Of a stretch of DNA of 64,000 nt, positions 22,440 to 33,747 are shown one piece after another (position 1 is the stretch's first letter; each line of letters begins with the position of its first letter). The position numbers and the translations under genes were made by a program. This DNA comes from Pratylenchus scribneri (taxonomy: Eukaryota; Nematoda; Chromadorea; Rhabditida; Pratylenchidae): positions 1 through 64,000 of the forward strand of contig JAQSEB010000025.1 in NCBI GenBank assembly GCA_030063045.1. The letters run 5' to 3'. The notes under the pieces are model-generated. The model saw nothing but the letters and a program-made list of their open reading frames with translations, ran no database searches and was not told where the DNA came from.

Positions 22440-22950
22440 CTGAAATTGAGCCTTCTGCATTGGTTGAATTGGAGGTGGTTGAACACTTTGAATGTTATTC
22501 GGCATGAATGCGGGGGCCATTGACCCTCCAAATTGGACAATCTATAAACCATTTAAAATTAGCTAATTACATTCCTCCTTACTCCATATTTGCTAATATA
22601 TTTGTCCAATTCCTTCACACTTTCTTCGGAAAATACACAAATTGCATATGGCTTAAATTAAATGTTGGAATTTTATTTATTTCATCATTTATTTCAAAAC
22701 CTAATATGTTTTTCATCGGTGACCAGCCAATAATTTCCATAAATTTGCAATTTTTTTGGGTCAACCCGGCATTAATCAATTTGTACTAAAATTGGTAAAA
22801 TAAATTGATGTAATGAGCATTTATATTTTACATTTTTTTCCTCAAATTTGTAATTATGTGCATAACCGAGGGCCACACGTGGATCATATGAGCCTCTTAC
22901 ATAAAAACAAGAAGCAAAGTAAATAAGTAAAAAATTCACGTTACATAAAA
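22440..22950 (-). pseudogene. Decayed RRM-type RNA-binding protein gene
   Basis: On the minus strand I see pieces of an RNA-recognition motif: YAICVFSEESVKELDKYI (about 22657-22604) preceded by an IYGNYWLVTDE segment (about 22745-22700). Downstream is a Pro/Gln/Met-rich exon-like stretch (FGGSMAPAFMPNNIQ, PPPIQPMQ; about 22530-22440) like the low-complexity tails of hnRNP proteins. Another exon-like piece (GSYDPRVALGYAHNY) lies at 22895-22840. The pieces cannot be joined in one phase with normal splice sites and a tandem satellite directly follows, so I favour a decayed copy; an intact gene with missed exons is possible. Confidence 0.35.
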
Positions 22951-23232
22951 ACAAGAAGCAAAGAAAATAAGCAAAAAATTCACGTTACATAAAAACAAGA
23001 AGCAAAGAAAATAAGCAAAAAATTCACGTTACATAAAATCAAAGAAAATAAGCAAAAAATTCACGTTACATAAAAACAAGAAGCAAAGAAAATAAGCAAA
23101 AAATTCACGTTACATAAAAACAAGAAGCAAAGGAAATAAGCAAAAAATTCACGTTACATAAAAACAAGAAGCAAAGAAAATAAGCAAAAAATTCACGTTA
23201 CATAAAATCAAAGAAAATAAGCAAAAAATTCA
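22897..23232. repeat. 44-bp satellite with a higher-order unit of four
   Basis: Eight tandem units of ttacataaaaacaagaagca plus 24 bases, starting at 22897, 22941, 22985, 23029, 23066, 23110, 23154 and 23198. Units 4 and 8 each lack the same 7 bases, so the array is two copies of a four-unit block (44+44+44+37 = 169 bp). Confidence 0.9.
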
Positions 23233-24789
23233 TTAGGACCGAATTGACTTCGGAAATGCCTTCAGCTCATTTGTTCACCTAGGGATCGTCCGAAAACACC
23301 AATTTTCTATTCAATTTTTGAGTGAGTGAGCCGAATTGATCCCACAAGTTGTCTGCAACGGCAATTTAAACAGCAATGAGAATAATGAAGGCCCAAGTTG
23401 TTCAAAAACCCATCTTCAATCCGCCATTTTTATTGATCAACTCCAATTTTTTTATACTGGCGAGGGTCCAATTCGATGTTAAATAAAAAATTAATTATTT
23501 CTCAAATTGTAATTTACTGTTTTTTATTTTCGATTTTGGAGTGGCCTTGCCCTTTTTGCTCATTTAAGACGTGATGATAGGGCAGCAATTTGTGATAATA
23601 AGCCGGATTTCTCAGTGCAAGTACTGGTCGAATTTGTGGATGACCGGGAATCCCAAAATTGAATTAATTCCATTGTAAAAGCAAAGACAGGTCCTAACCA
23701 AACATATTTTTATAAATTTATGCCATACCTTTGTTAAGTCAAAGAGGACGTCAGAATGTTTGTGAAAATCAGAATATTTAGATGAAATTCAAGTTTTTTG
23801 TATAAATGGTGCACTGCATTTTAACGAAACTATTTTTGATTAATCCTTTTTCTCACATGAAATTCTAGAAATAGTTAAATTAAATAATTTGATTAAAATA
23901 TTAAAAGACAGATATCAAAAATAATTAAAATTATCCAACGCTTCCCTCATAATCAGCAGGCTGTTTTCATTCCATATTTTCTTCTTATTCATCATTGGCC
24001 AACTCAGTTTCCACCATTTCCCTTCTTGGCATGAATCATACATGATTTCTTGCCTTACAAAATTTCCCTTCCCAAAACTACGGTACTTGATATACCGTAT
24101 AACAAAATTACGTAAAATCACGTGAATCAAAAAACTAACTATCTGGTCATGATCAGCACTCTCAAAAACCCCTATAACCAAAAATTCAGTCAATCCATCC
24201 ACACAACACTGATGAGAAAACCGTATAACATACAATCAAGATCCTCTAAAATTATATATAGGATTTTTTGAGGTGGAAGAATCCAAATATCCGTCTTGAG
24301 ATTTTTATGATTATAATTTTGATACCATGAGTGATGAATTTTAATTGTGAAAATTTATTAGAAAAATAAAAATTATTGTGATGACAATAGATCATCAAAT
24401 TTAATTACCGAACCAGCACTTCAATAATTTGAATGGAAAATTACGAGACATGAAAATATTAATTATGTATTTTTATTGAAAATATTTGGATAAATAAATT
24501 TTTGATTTAATTTTAATTCAATTTAATAATGTTTTATTTTTAATATTTTGGCTATAACCTATATTAATTGAAATTTTCTGAGGAAAAGATAAAATATTAA
24601 TTAATTAGTTTTTCCTCTAAACTCTTTAAATTATATTCAATAAAATAAAATAATATGAAAAACGTATGCTTTGTCAATAAAATTTATAATAATCAAATTG
24701 TTCTTCCATTAAAAATTAATAATTTAAAATAATTTTCATTTATTTACAAAAAATTAAAAATTGTAATTAATTTGTTCATTTCTTTCATT
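23233..24789. other. Intergenic, possible remnants of the RRM-type gene
   Basis: Minus-strand fragments resembling the start of an RRM (GVFGRSLGEQ, then HFRSQFGP after a stop) occur at about 23300-23225, and an open stretch at 23660-23525 has coding-like composition. No gene can be assembled. The rest is AT-rich without recognisable content. Confidence 0.3.
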
Positions 24790-26179
24790 TTATGCCCATT
24801 GTTCTTTCAATTGTTTAAAATAAATATCTGTTTGTGTTTTATTAATTTGTTGATTGGCTGGTGCAATTTTATTCTCTTTTAGCACTAATCTTCTTTTCCT
24901 TTTATTCAAATATCTCACAAATTGAATATAAACAATAATGGCAATAGCAATATAAATATAGATTATCTGCAAAATAAATAATTTAAATAAAAAATATTGT
25001 GAATATTATTTTACATTATTTGCCAAAATATAATAAAATGTAAAATCATTTTTTGGGATCACAGGTTGATAGGCACGTATTATGATGATTAATGCCTGAT
25101 AGAGTGAATAAATGCAAGCATATGAAATGTCCAGAGGCAAAATTAGTCGCATTGTTAATTCATTCTCCTTCAATTGATAATTTTGACTCAAATTGTAATG
25201 GCCAAAATGATATTGCTTCGAATTACTAAATTTAATTTGTTTATAATTTTAATTATTTTATTTGACTTTTTCTTTCGCCTATTCATCACACTGATTCGCC
25301 AATCACAAAATGCGGTGAGCACAATTATTGGAGGCATAGAAATATTCACGTAAAGATTCACTTTGGCATTATATTGAGATGTTAAAGTTGGCATACTTTG
25401 CGGATGATTGAATGCTTGAATATCAGCAAATGCCGATAAAATCACATAAATCATATAGCCAATGGAGATTGTCCACTTAAATTAAAAAATATTAATTAAT
25501 CTATTGCTAGTTGCTATTGCTACATTACCCGCCAACAATAATATGAGATATATATTTAAATTATTAATTAATTTTGGATCCCTAATTAATACAATTAACA
25601 AAGCTGTTTTGATGTCGAATTTTCTCCCTTCTCGTTCATATTTTTCAACCAAAACCGTTGCCCGATAGCGTTCAATCATAATAAAGAAATGAAAGGCAGG
25701 GAAAGCAGCCGTATAAAGATAATTAGGGCCAACAAAGAAAGGGATTAGCCAAACGGGCGTTAAAAGTTGACAAGGATGTTCGTAAGAGGAGAATAAAATC
25801 TGGAAAATTAAATATTAATAAATGTATTTAATTATTTGTAATATATTCTCTTACCATATATCTCAAATTCATAGCGATTATTGCAGAGACATTGAGAAAA
25901 TACAAAAATATCATATTGGCGAACAGCAACTAATTAATTAATAATTAATATTATTTATATGCAAATAAAAAATTAATTTACCAGCAAATTTCCATGCAAA
26001 ACAATCTTGCAACGAATATATTGACGGACGAGAATGAGAATACCAATTAAAATTGCGCCAATTAATATAATTTGAAAAATGAGGCAAATTTGAAATTTTT
26101 TGATTTTTAACATGTTTTCAATGCCATAACAAAATGGCAACCATTCGGCTGGATATTCCAATTCTGTATTGTTCTCCAT
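24790..26179 (-). CDS. Nematode seven-transmembrane chemoreceptor, Sra/Srab-like
   Basis: Six exons on the minus strand (26179-25982, 25929-25855, 25799-25524, 25475-25267, 25225-25015, 24966-24790) join in phase to 381 residues from ATG to stop. The protein has about seven hydrophobic segments: the first (ICLIFQIILIGAILIGILI) is in exon 1 and the last (IIYIYIAIAIIVYIQFV) in exon 6. After TM2 there is a YEHPCQLLTP loop, followed by a MIERYRAT motif and later YNLSQNYQLKENE. These resemble the (D/H)PC...ERxxAT and Y(D/N)LS.RYQ..EN signatures of the C. elegans Sra/Srab class, G-protein-coupled receptors of sensory neurons. The ligand cannot be inferred. All splice sites are GT-AG, so it may be intact. 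Confidence 0.82.
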
Positions 26180-27448
26180 TTTGTTGGAAATTTTAAAATG
26201 ATTTTATTTTTTAATTAAAAATCGGAAAGGAAACTTTCTAAAAGAATGTTAATTTGCCAAAGTTAATAGTTTATTTAACGAATGAGAAATTAAATTATAG
26301 GGCAAATTTAATTTCCAATGACCTCAATTATCGAGACAAATTCCAATGGGATAATTTACTTGCTAAATTATATATTAAAAATTCATAATTCATAGAAATG
26401 GAAGTCCCTAAATCAATTTTAATAAGAAATGAAAAATGGGTGCAATGTTTAGTTTAAATAAAGACACCTGGCCTTGCAGACAATTCTATGTAATTTCTAA
26501 ATAATTATCTTTCACATTAGTGCCATTTAGCATAGGGGCTTCTTTCATTTAGATACTTCCCATCCCAATTAACAATTATCATCCAATTTTAAATTGCCTA
26601 ATACATATTTGAATGGTTTTTTTAAAAATTTTTTTTTCCAAAATTTTAAAATAAGAATGTTCCAAAATAATTTTTATCGAAATAATTTCTACCTAATAAT
26701 GAAATAATATTAGGCAAATCTGCTACTGGCATATAATAAATACCAACAATTAGAAAGAGAATAAATCCAAAGACTAAAATTAAAAGAAAATATGAAATAG
26801 CGACAAATTGGATTATCAATAATATTAGGTACATTTTATTTGCAATACAATGTTGGGGGCTGACATTAGATTACATAAATTTGTGTTCTGTGTTGAGGAA
26901 AATGTATTTAAATTCAGCCTTGCTTCCAAAATATTAGTCAAAAAAGATGCAATTTTAGGTCAAATCCCATTGTGGATATGATTAGATTGGTAGGTCATAG
27001 TCATATTCAAAAATTATTAATTAAAATCAAAACGGCGATTATTAATATGGAATGGTAATGCCATTTTTGAGGTGAATAAACAAATTTGCTATCGGCCAAA
27101 TAATTCATAGAAAGAGAATTGAGAATCATTCCTAAGGCAAAAATTAAATTCAAAAATTGGGTCAAAGTCAAATTGAATCAGCAATAAAAAAAGTCATTAG
27201 ATTATTTTGAATTTTTATGATACAATTCCATATGTTGAGGGCATTAGGTTTCCAAAAAAATTTTCTCATCAATTTCAAGATGGAAATCCAGATTTATTGT
27301 AAAATTAAATTGAGTATTTATTTTAATAATTAGTCATTTTGGGGATTAATTATTAATTAGAGATCGGCAAAATAGATTTCCCGTATTCCTTACCGTATTT
27401 TTTTCCTCAAAATTGTGGTTTTTCTTTTTTTCAAAAAAGTGCCGGGCT
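26180..27448. other. Intergenic, no supported gene
   Basis: AT-rich sequence. A 62-codon hydrophobic open frame on the minus strand (26834-26646) could be a stray membrane exon but has no supporting splice context. Confidence 0.4.
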
Positions 27449-28354
27449 GGGGCCTCTTCAAATAAATGCCATTGCCATTTGCCAGAAATGGCAAATGGGA
27501 AACCATTTGCCATTTGCCATGTTCAAATAAAATTCTGGCGAAATGGCTGATTCCTGTTCAAATAAACCCATTTGCCAGATGCCATTATGGCAAATGGGAA
27601 ATGGGAAACCAAATGCCATTTGCCAGAAATGGCTATTTATTTTGCCAGAAACCATAGATCTTGTTCAAATAAAAACCATATCCCATGAAATGGCTGCCAT
27701 TTGCCAGAGTAATTTGCCATCACAAAAACGCGATGGCAAAAAATATTTTCTCGGGAATAAGACGTCAAATTGAGATTTCCCCGAGTACTTGGGGGTTTTC
27801 GGAGATGAAAAAAATTATGGTCAATTCAGATTTTAAAAATTCTCAAGATTTCTCATGTTTTTGGGGTAAAAAAAATTAAAAAATTTTTTTAACTTAAAAT
27901 CCACTAAATCAAGTTTAAAAATAATTTTAAAACTGAAAATAAAATATTAAATAAAATTTTTACATATTTATTAACCTATGATCTTCAAATGCCATAATTT
28001 TTCAAATTTATTTTTTTCTTGACAAACTATATCTCATTCGATGCGTCTTGATTCGCTGATTAAAAATATGTTTAAAAATTTTTATTTCGATTAAAATTAA
28101 ACAAGTTATAAGCAAAAACAAAAGTAAAATGGCAAATGGCAACCCATATGGGTTTTAGAAAACCATTTATTTATTTGAACACATGGCAATGGCATCTGGC
28201 AACCCATAAGGGGAAAATATGGTTTCTGGCAAATGGAAAATCATTTGCCATTTCTGGCAAATGGCCGCCATTTTTCTTTATTTGAATAAAAATTTGCCAT
28301 TTCTGGCAAATGGCATCTGGTTTCTGGCAAATGGCGTTTATTTGAAGAGGCCCC
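27449..28354. repeat. 0.9-kb foldback element built from TGGCAAATGG-like motifs
   Basis: The ends are exact inverted repeats (ggggcctcttcaaataaa at the left, its reverse complement at the right). Both arms (27449-27730 and 28120-28354) consist of repeated tggcaaatgg / ccatttgcca units mixed with ttcaaataaa. The middle (27730-28110) is unrelated AT-rich DNA that carries the core motif CATTCGATGCGTCTTGAT near 28035. No coding capacity is evident; open frames in the arms are repeat artefacts. Confidence 0.85.
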
Positions 28355-28887
28355 TGTTTGGAAAATTACAAAAGAAATTGCCTTATTCCCGACTGTATTT
28401 GACCAATTTTTGCCGTATCATATTGTGGTATTCCAAACCTTTTTTTGCTGTATAGTTTACGGCGATTGTCTCTATTAATTATGGTGGCAGGCAGCACATT
28501 TCATCGAAAAGATCGTCGTTAAAAGACATTTTATCCTACCCAATTTTCACATCCATATTTAGACTAGGATTAAACAATGATTTCGGATTTAGTAGGTTGG
28601 AAAACCTTTTAAGCCAGTTAACATAAATTTATATAGTCTAGCAAAAACATGTAGAGTGAAAATGTTTTAGACAAACTTTTAGGGTGAAACACTCAAACAA
28701 GGATTTCTCCTCCATTTATCTCCTCCAAAAGATTAAACCAAAATGCATGCGAAAAATGATAATTGATCAATTTTAAATGATTAATTTTAATTGAATTATA
28801 TCGTTATTTTAAATTTTTTTCACAACAGAGATCACAATCATAGTAAATTCATTGCCCCAATTCTATCCAACTGAAATTTGAGCAAAA

Positions 28888-30535
28888 ATGTCCGATGAAA
28901 TTCGAGAATTGTGCAGTGAAATCAATGCATTAAAGGAAAGTGAGAGCAAATTGGAAGGAAATGAAGCATTGAATGTGGAAAAGTTTGAGGTTTCTTTTTG
29001 ACTATATGTTAAAGAAATAAAAATGAATTTAAATTTATGTAGCAAAATGCCGAGTCAACCTCTGATAATCCAGCTTTCCATTCTGATGAAAAAGGTTCAA
29101 GCGATTTTGCAATGGAAAGAAAACCGGAACGTTTAACAAAACGGTAAAAACACAAATTATGGAGAGCATTGACTAATGGGCGCAGGCCAACTAGTATCAA
29201 ATGAAAGAGCTAAACGAATCGAATGATGTAGAATTCACACATTAAATGGTTTAAAATTTAAATAGTTTTAGTCAAAATAGTCCTAATAATTAAGAAAATG
29301 TATCACTTTTCAATGTCATATTTTCGCCAAGATTGAATCAATCAATCTTTATATAATATACGATTCCATAGATAAAAGTTCGCTCTTCAATATGATATTA
29401 AATTGGTTGATTTATTATTTCCAAAATAGGTTGCATCAAACTTTCTCATACCCAGCTGGTCTGCGCTCAATTGGAGCGTATATTGTTCCCCAATTCCTAA
29501 ATTATATGAATTTCTCCTTGTTATATCTGACTGTTTTAGTTATATTCAAAATTGGTTAATCGACTCTTTGCCATGGATTCCCCGTAAAGAAATGGCCGAT
29601 TCAGCATTGAGCACTTCAAATGAGACATTCCGACAACTTTGTTGGCCAAAACTTCATCAAAAAGTGAAACCGCGCAAAATTCCATATCTGAAATTTACCC
29701 AAATCCCTGATGAATTTGGCAATTTTCGAGTTCAACTTCGTACGGATAAACAAATTCTTCCAATTGCATCAATTCCACCATTGGAATATATTTTGGGCAT
29801 CGGAACAATTGATTTAGAGTAAAATATTATTTACATTCAATATCAATTTTATTAATTTTTATAGGTTTGTCAATGACGAAGTTATGAACTTTTTCAAAAG
29901 CATTGCTCATTTGCTCCAAAATTGCACATTATATTTCACAAGAATGAACAAAATGGAAAATGAGGTTACAACAATGCGCACTTTGATGGAATTTTTGGCC
30001 GACAAAATTTTCAAATTTGTTGTTGAAGCAAATTTCAACAAATTTAATCAAAAATTTCCTGGCATTCTTGACCAAATTCAATCACTTCAATTTTGGGAAC
30101 AGTATGAAAAAAAATTGCATAATGAAGACATTGAAATTATTTTGAATTGGCTAACAAAACAATCAAATTATGGAAAACAAAAGACAATCGAATTTGGCTT
30201 CAATTATCGTCGAGATTTTATGGCATCCTTCATCAAACGCGTCAAAGAGGTTAATTGAGACGATTATTAATTTAAATTTTTACAAATTATTTTAGCAATT
30301 TTTCAATTCAAATACGCCGTCTAACTTTCTTATTTTTTATTCGGCCGAATGGGTCTATAAAGAATTTACATGGGAGAATGCAAAAACCAATGAAATTTTG
30401 ACTTTATATCGCAAAATGAATTCACTCTTTTATTTGGCTCGTTACCCGAAAGGCCAAGAATATTGGAAGAAAGATGGCGAGAAGAAAATTCATCAAATGC
30501 CGGATTCTACAATCATCAATATTAAAAACGCATAA
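28888..30535 (+). CDS. Unnamed nematode family protein, paralogue A (368 residues)
   Basis: Exons 28888-28989, 29043-29143, 29540-29818, 29865-30249 and 30296-30535 join in phase. After a charged N-terminus (1-67) comes a segment starting YIQNWLIDSLPWI at about 68, then a helical middle and a C-terminal domain with NFLIFY, ENAKTNEILTLYR and LARYPKGQEYW. The last part resembles the (N)FLI...TGE.L.LRR...LVRCPI...W pattern of a large cyst-nematode family often annotated as F-box-associated; that link is from memory and function is unknown. The paralogue at 41009-42292 has the same five-exon structure and matches throughout. Neighbouring F-box-like and Skp1-like genes make a ubiquitin-ligase adaptor role plausible, as inference. 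Confidence 0.8.
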
Positions 30536-31269
30536 AAAATATGCTGAAATGGAATAAAATTTTGTTGTTGACTTAATTGGATAAAACGTAAATCATTGCA
30601 AAAAATTTTTTATATATTTTTTTCATGTTAAATTAATTTTAACCCAGAATCCGGTTGTTTTCGCTAATCTCTGCTACTGTAAACAATTTTGACAGAATTT
30701 TCGCTTGAATTTTGTAGAATTATTTTAATGAATCAAAAAATTAACTGATTTTCAAAAAGTAGCAGAACATATAAAATATGCAATAAATTCTCTAAAAAAT
30801 GGATTATACACAGCAGACAAACATGTTTTTGATATTTTCTGGCATTTTACCATTGCTTCCTAGATTCATTTGACAGCTTTCAAAACACAGGTTTTGACAA
30901 ATCCAAAAAATCAAAATTGACTAATTGCTGCGCTTTTATTAAAAAATGAATGTAAAATTTCAGTACCTTTCTAGCATTATTTTAAAATTCTTTATCACTA
31001 TTTTAAAAATACTATTTTTTTGACCAGCAGCAAGTTTTTTTTTGAATCGTCTTGCATTTTCCCAAAAAAAATGATTGGATGATTCAGTCAGAGAGATTTG
31101 CTTTACTTTTTTTTGTATTTTATTCCGGAAATTTTTCTATTCCATTCCGCAAAGTTATTCTTTCTTTTCATTAAATCATAGCCTTCATAAAATATCTGTG
31201 AATTTAGAATTTGAAATAATTATTTATCTTCTAAATTCAACAAAATTATTTAAAAATTTGGAAAGAAAA
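30536..31269. other. Intergenic, no supported feature
   Basis: AT-rich spacer between converging genes. Its beginning resembles the sequence after 42292, as expected from the segmental duplication. Confidence 0.4.
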
Positions 31270-31762
31270 TTATGTGTTCAAATTGGATTGGTCAAAAATG
31301 GATTTCACTTCTTTAATGCCATTTATCATTTTTTGAACATTTCTTGCCAAGAGGCCATTTGGCATTTTGGCCAAAAGTCCAAAAGCATTTCCCAATGGCA
31401 TTGAGGCGAACAATTCGTTGAACAATTCGGCTGGCATTTTTCGAAAAATTGACACATTTTGCTATAAAAATAAAAATGATATTTAACAAATAATTAATTT
31501 TTAATGACTTTACCGCTTTCAAATCCGTTTCCATTTTTGCCATTTTCATTTTCAATGCTCGAATTTCCTTTTTCAATTTGCCAATTTCCTCATCCTTTTC
31601 ATTCATTTTTCCCAAAATTTCATCCATTATTTTTTGCTTCTTTGTGGCCATATTTTCCTTCTCCTCTTCCATTTTCCGTTTTTTGCTTGAAATTTCCTCT
31701 TCCTCCTTGCAAATTTCATTCCATTCTTTTGCCAAATTTTCTTGCTGATTTTGTTGATTCAT
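31270..31762 (-). CDS. Coiled-coil protein with F-box-like module (146 residues)
   Basis: Two exons on the minus strand (31762-31514 and 31461-31270) join in phase from ATG to TAA. Residues about 5-83 are a Lys/Glu-rich coiled coil. Residues about 90-135 (MPAELFNELFASMPLGNAF then NGLLARNVQKMINGIKE) match closely the N-terminal module of the SPRY gene at 48287 and have the LPxEL..E.F pattern of a divergent F-box. In that paralogue the module ends at a splice site right after GIKE and continues into SPRY; here a GTGAAA at the same position is read through to a stop 13 codons later, so this gene may have lost its SPRY exons. Presumed role: substrate-receptor fragment of an SCF-type complex (inference). 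Confidence 0.7.
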
Positions 31763-32149
31763 TTTCAATTTTAATTTCAATTTTAAATAAATAATTTTTT
31801 ATTTAAATATGCTAAGTTATTTATATAAATTTGGGAAATTTTTATTTTAATGCGTGTTATGAGATGTAAATGACTAAATATCTTAACAAAATATGATTCT
31901 GTTCTATAGGCGATGGGTCAAAATGAGAGAATTTAGGCATTTTTATGTTATGAATACAAAAATAGAATAATGTGATTGGGCAAAGAATGGCATTGGCATC
32001 ATCAATCTGGATATGCATTTTCGTATGTCACTATCAAATATCAATGCCCAATGATGAATGAGGATTATGGATGAGAAAATTGCCTCGGGGCATTTTGTAT
32101 GCAATTTTTAACTACTGTAAAGTATTTTTTGTTCGAAATATATTATTAC
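31763..32149. repeat. Duplicated spacer, copy 1
   Basis: From the 5' flank of the coiled-coil gene onward this sequence matches 42742-43134 closely (for example gatgggtcaaaatgagagaa, caatgcccaatga, attgcctcggggca), in the same order. Confidence 0.8.
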
Positions 32150-32295
32150 TTTTCTTTCGCACATAATTTATCAAAGTAAGTACGGATTAAAAATGAATCC
32201 AAAAAATTCTAAAGAAGATAAAATGAGATTTATTAGGAGAAAAATAATTAATCCCATTCAGCAGAATGCGATCAAAATTGCACTTATTCCTTTTT
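32150..32295 (+). promoter_or_regulatory. Recurrent upstream block, copy R1 (partial)
   Basis: Contains acggattaaaaatgaatcc, aaaaaattct.aagaagat and ataattaatccca, shared with blocks at 40762, 43135 and 50241. It is the only copy without an adjacent downstream gene, as expected if it is a duplication remnant. Confidence 0.5.
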
Positions 32296-33747
32296 AATTC
32301 AATAAGAAAATTAATTTCAAGAGCCACGGTTCTAGTTTAAGACCATGATTCATTCATATGAGGAGATCTTAAGCATTATTCCAATTTTCATCTCAAATAT
32401 TGCTTCTTACTCGGCACTCTGACCAGCGTATAATCTTCCATTTTATTAATGATAGGAAAGGAATAAACTAATGCATTTATGCCCTTTGGTAGAGTGGATT
32501 TCATTGAAAAATTTGGGAGTGGGAGAGGAGAATCCAATAAAATCTGCAGTCCAATTGCCCATATTTGCCTATGGGACTGGAAAATGAAATGAGAGGGCGC
32601 ATTTTAAATCAGGTTTGGACTTTGGAGTTAGAAAATCGTGTATGGGGCTTTATGGAGCCAACATAATCGCCTATATTGTTTTTATTTGATCAGCCTTGAA
32701 AGCTGCGCAAGAACGAATTCAGAAATTTTAAATCTTGTTGTACGCTGGGTTAGCTTAATAAAATTTTTAATTTCCTTTCATCACTGCTCCAAAATGTAAA
32801 ACATTTTCAAGGAAACTTAAAAAATAGGGTACAGCTGGTCTTGAAATTATTCTGAATTCATTCTGGAAAATGTTTTGAATTTGTTCTGAGATTATTGCCG
32901 CCGGCCGATTTGTCGAAATATATCAAGCAAAGTATGATCAAATTTTGATAATTTTGGCATAAAATAAAAGAGCAGACTTCTTATCAATTCAAAGATAATA
33001 ATTTTATTTAAATTGGTTCAGATTTGAGGAAATTTTGCCCAAAAAACCACTGAAAATTTCGCAAATCCATAGTAAAGTTGCTTTTGAATGGTTTTTTGGC
33101 CATAAATCCATCAATTCTGAACCAATTTAAATCAAATTTATATCATTTAATAGCAAGGAGTCTGCTCTTTGTTATCAAATTTGTTCATACATTTATGGGG
33201 GCGTCACAAAACAAACAGAAAAGTATTTTTTTTTTTTTAAATCTAATCTGTAATAAATTTGCGCAGAAAATGTTACCATCGTGCATGAATTTTTCTGATT
33301 ATTTAATATAATAGAGACACTAATAATGAAAAAACACAAATGAAATACTCTTTAACATTATTTGATTTAACATTAAAAGATATAAGCTCAAAATTTTGTG
33401 TAACGAATTCAGAATTAATCCTAGTCGATACTCGATAAAACAAGATTATATGGACAATTTTAATCAAATAATGGCATTTTCTATCAACAGTGGCAATCTT
33501 TTATAAATTTTACGGTTTAATCGTTTATAATATCTCATTTAAAATTTATGGAAATGGAAAAATAAAAAAACAGCAATCCAACAAAGAATGCATAAATGCT
33601 GTAAATGTAAATTACATTTCACTTTGAAAAAAAATTCTGCATTAACAAAAAATTGACAATATCAAATAGAATAGGTCTAAAAATTATAATAATCGCCCAT
33701 AATTTTTGTTTGTGTCGCTCATTACCTCTTATAAATCTTTCATCATT
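32296..33747. other. Intergenic with one hairpin
   Basis: No gene is seen. A hairpin occupies 32965-33170 and is listed separately. Confidence 0.4.
32965..33170. repeat. Foldback hairpin
   Basis: Nested inverted pairs are visible: aaagagcagacttctt (32968) with aaggagtctgctcttt (33150), atttaaattggttcaga with tctgaaccaatttaaat, and gcccaaaaaacca with tggttttttggcc. It does not carry the core motif of the other foldbacks. Confidence 0.7.

Noticed and set aside
23915..24235. 106-codon minus-strand open frame
   Set aside because: No recognisable motif, no supporting splice sites and average AT-rich composition.
26646..26834. 62-codon hydrophobic minus-strand frame
   Set aside because: Ile/Leu/Phe-rich frames arise readily in AT-rich DNA; no splice partner or family motif could be found.
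27458..27773. Overlapping frames in both directions with FARNGKWE / NGKWFPICHFWQ repeats
   Set aside because: These are translations of the TGGCAAATGG motif array of the foldback, not a gene.
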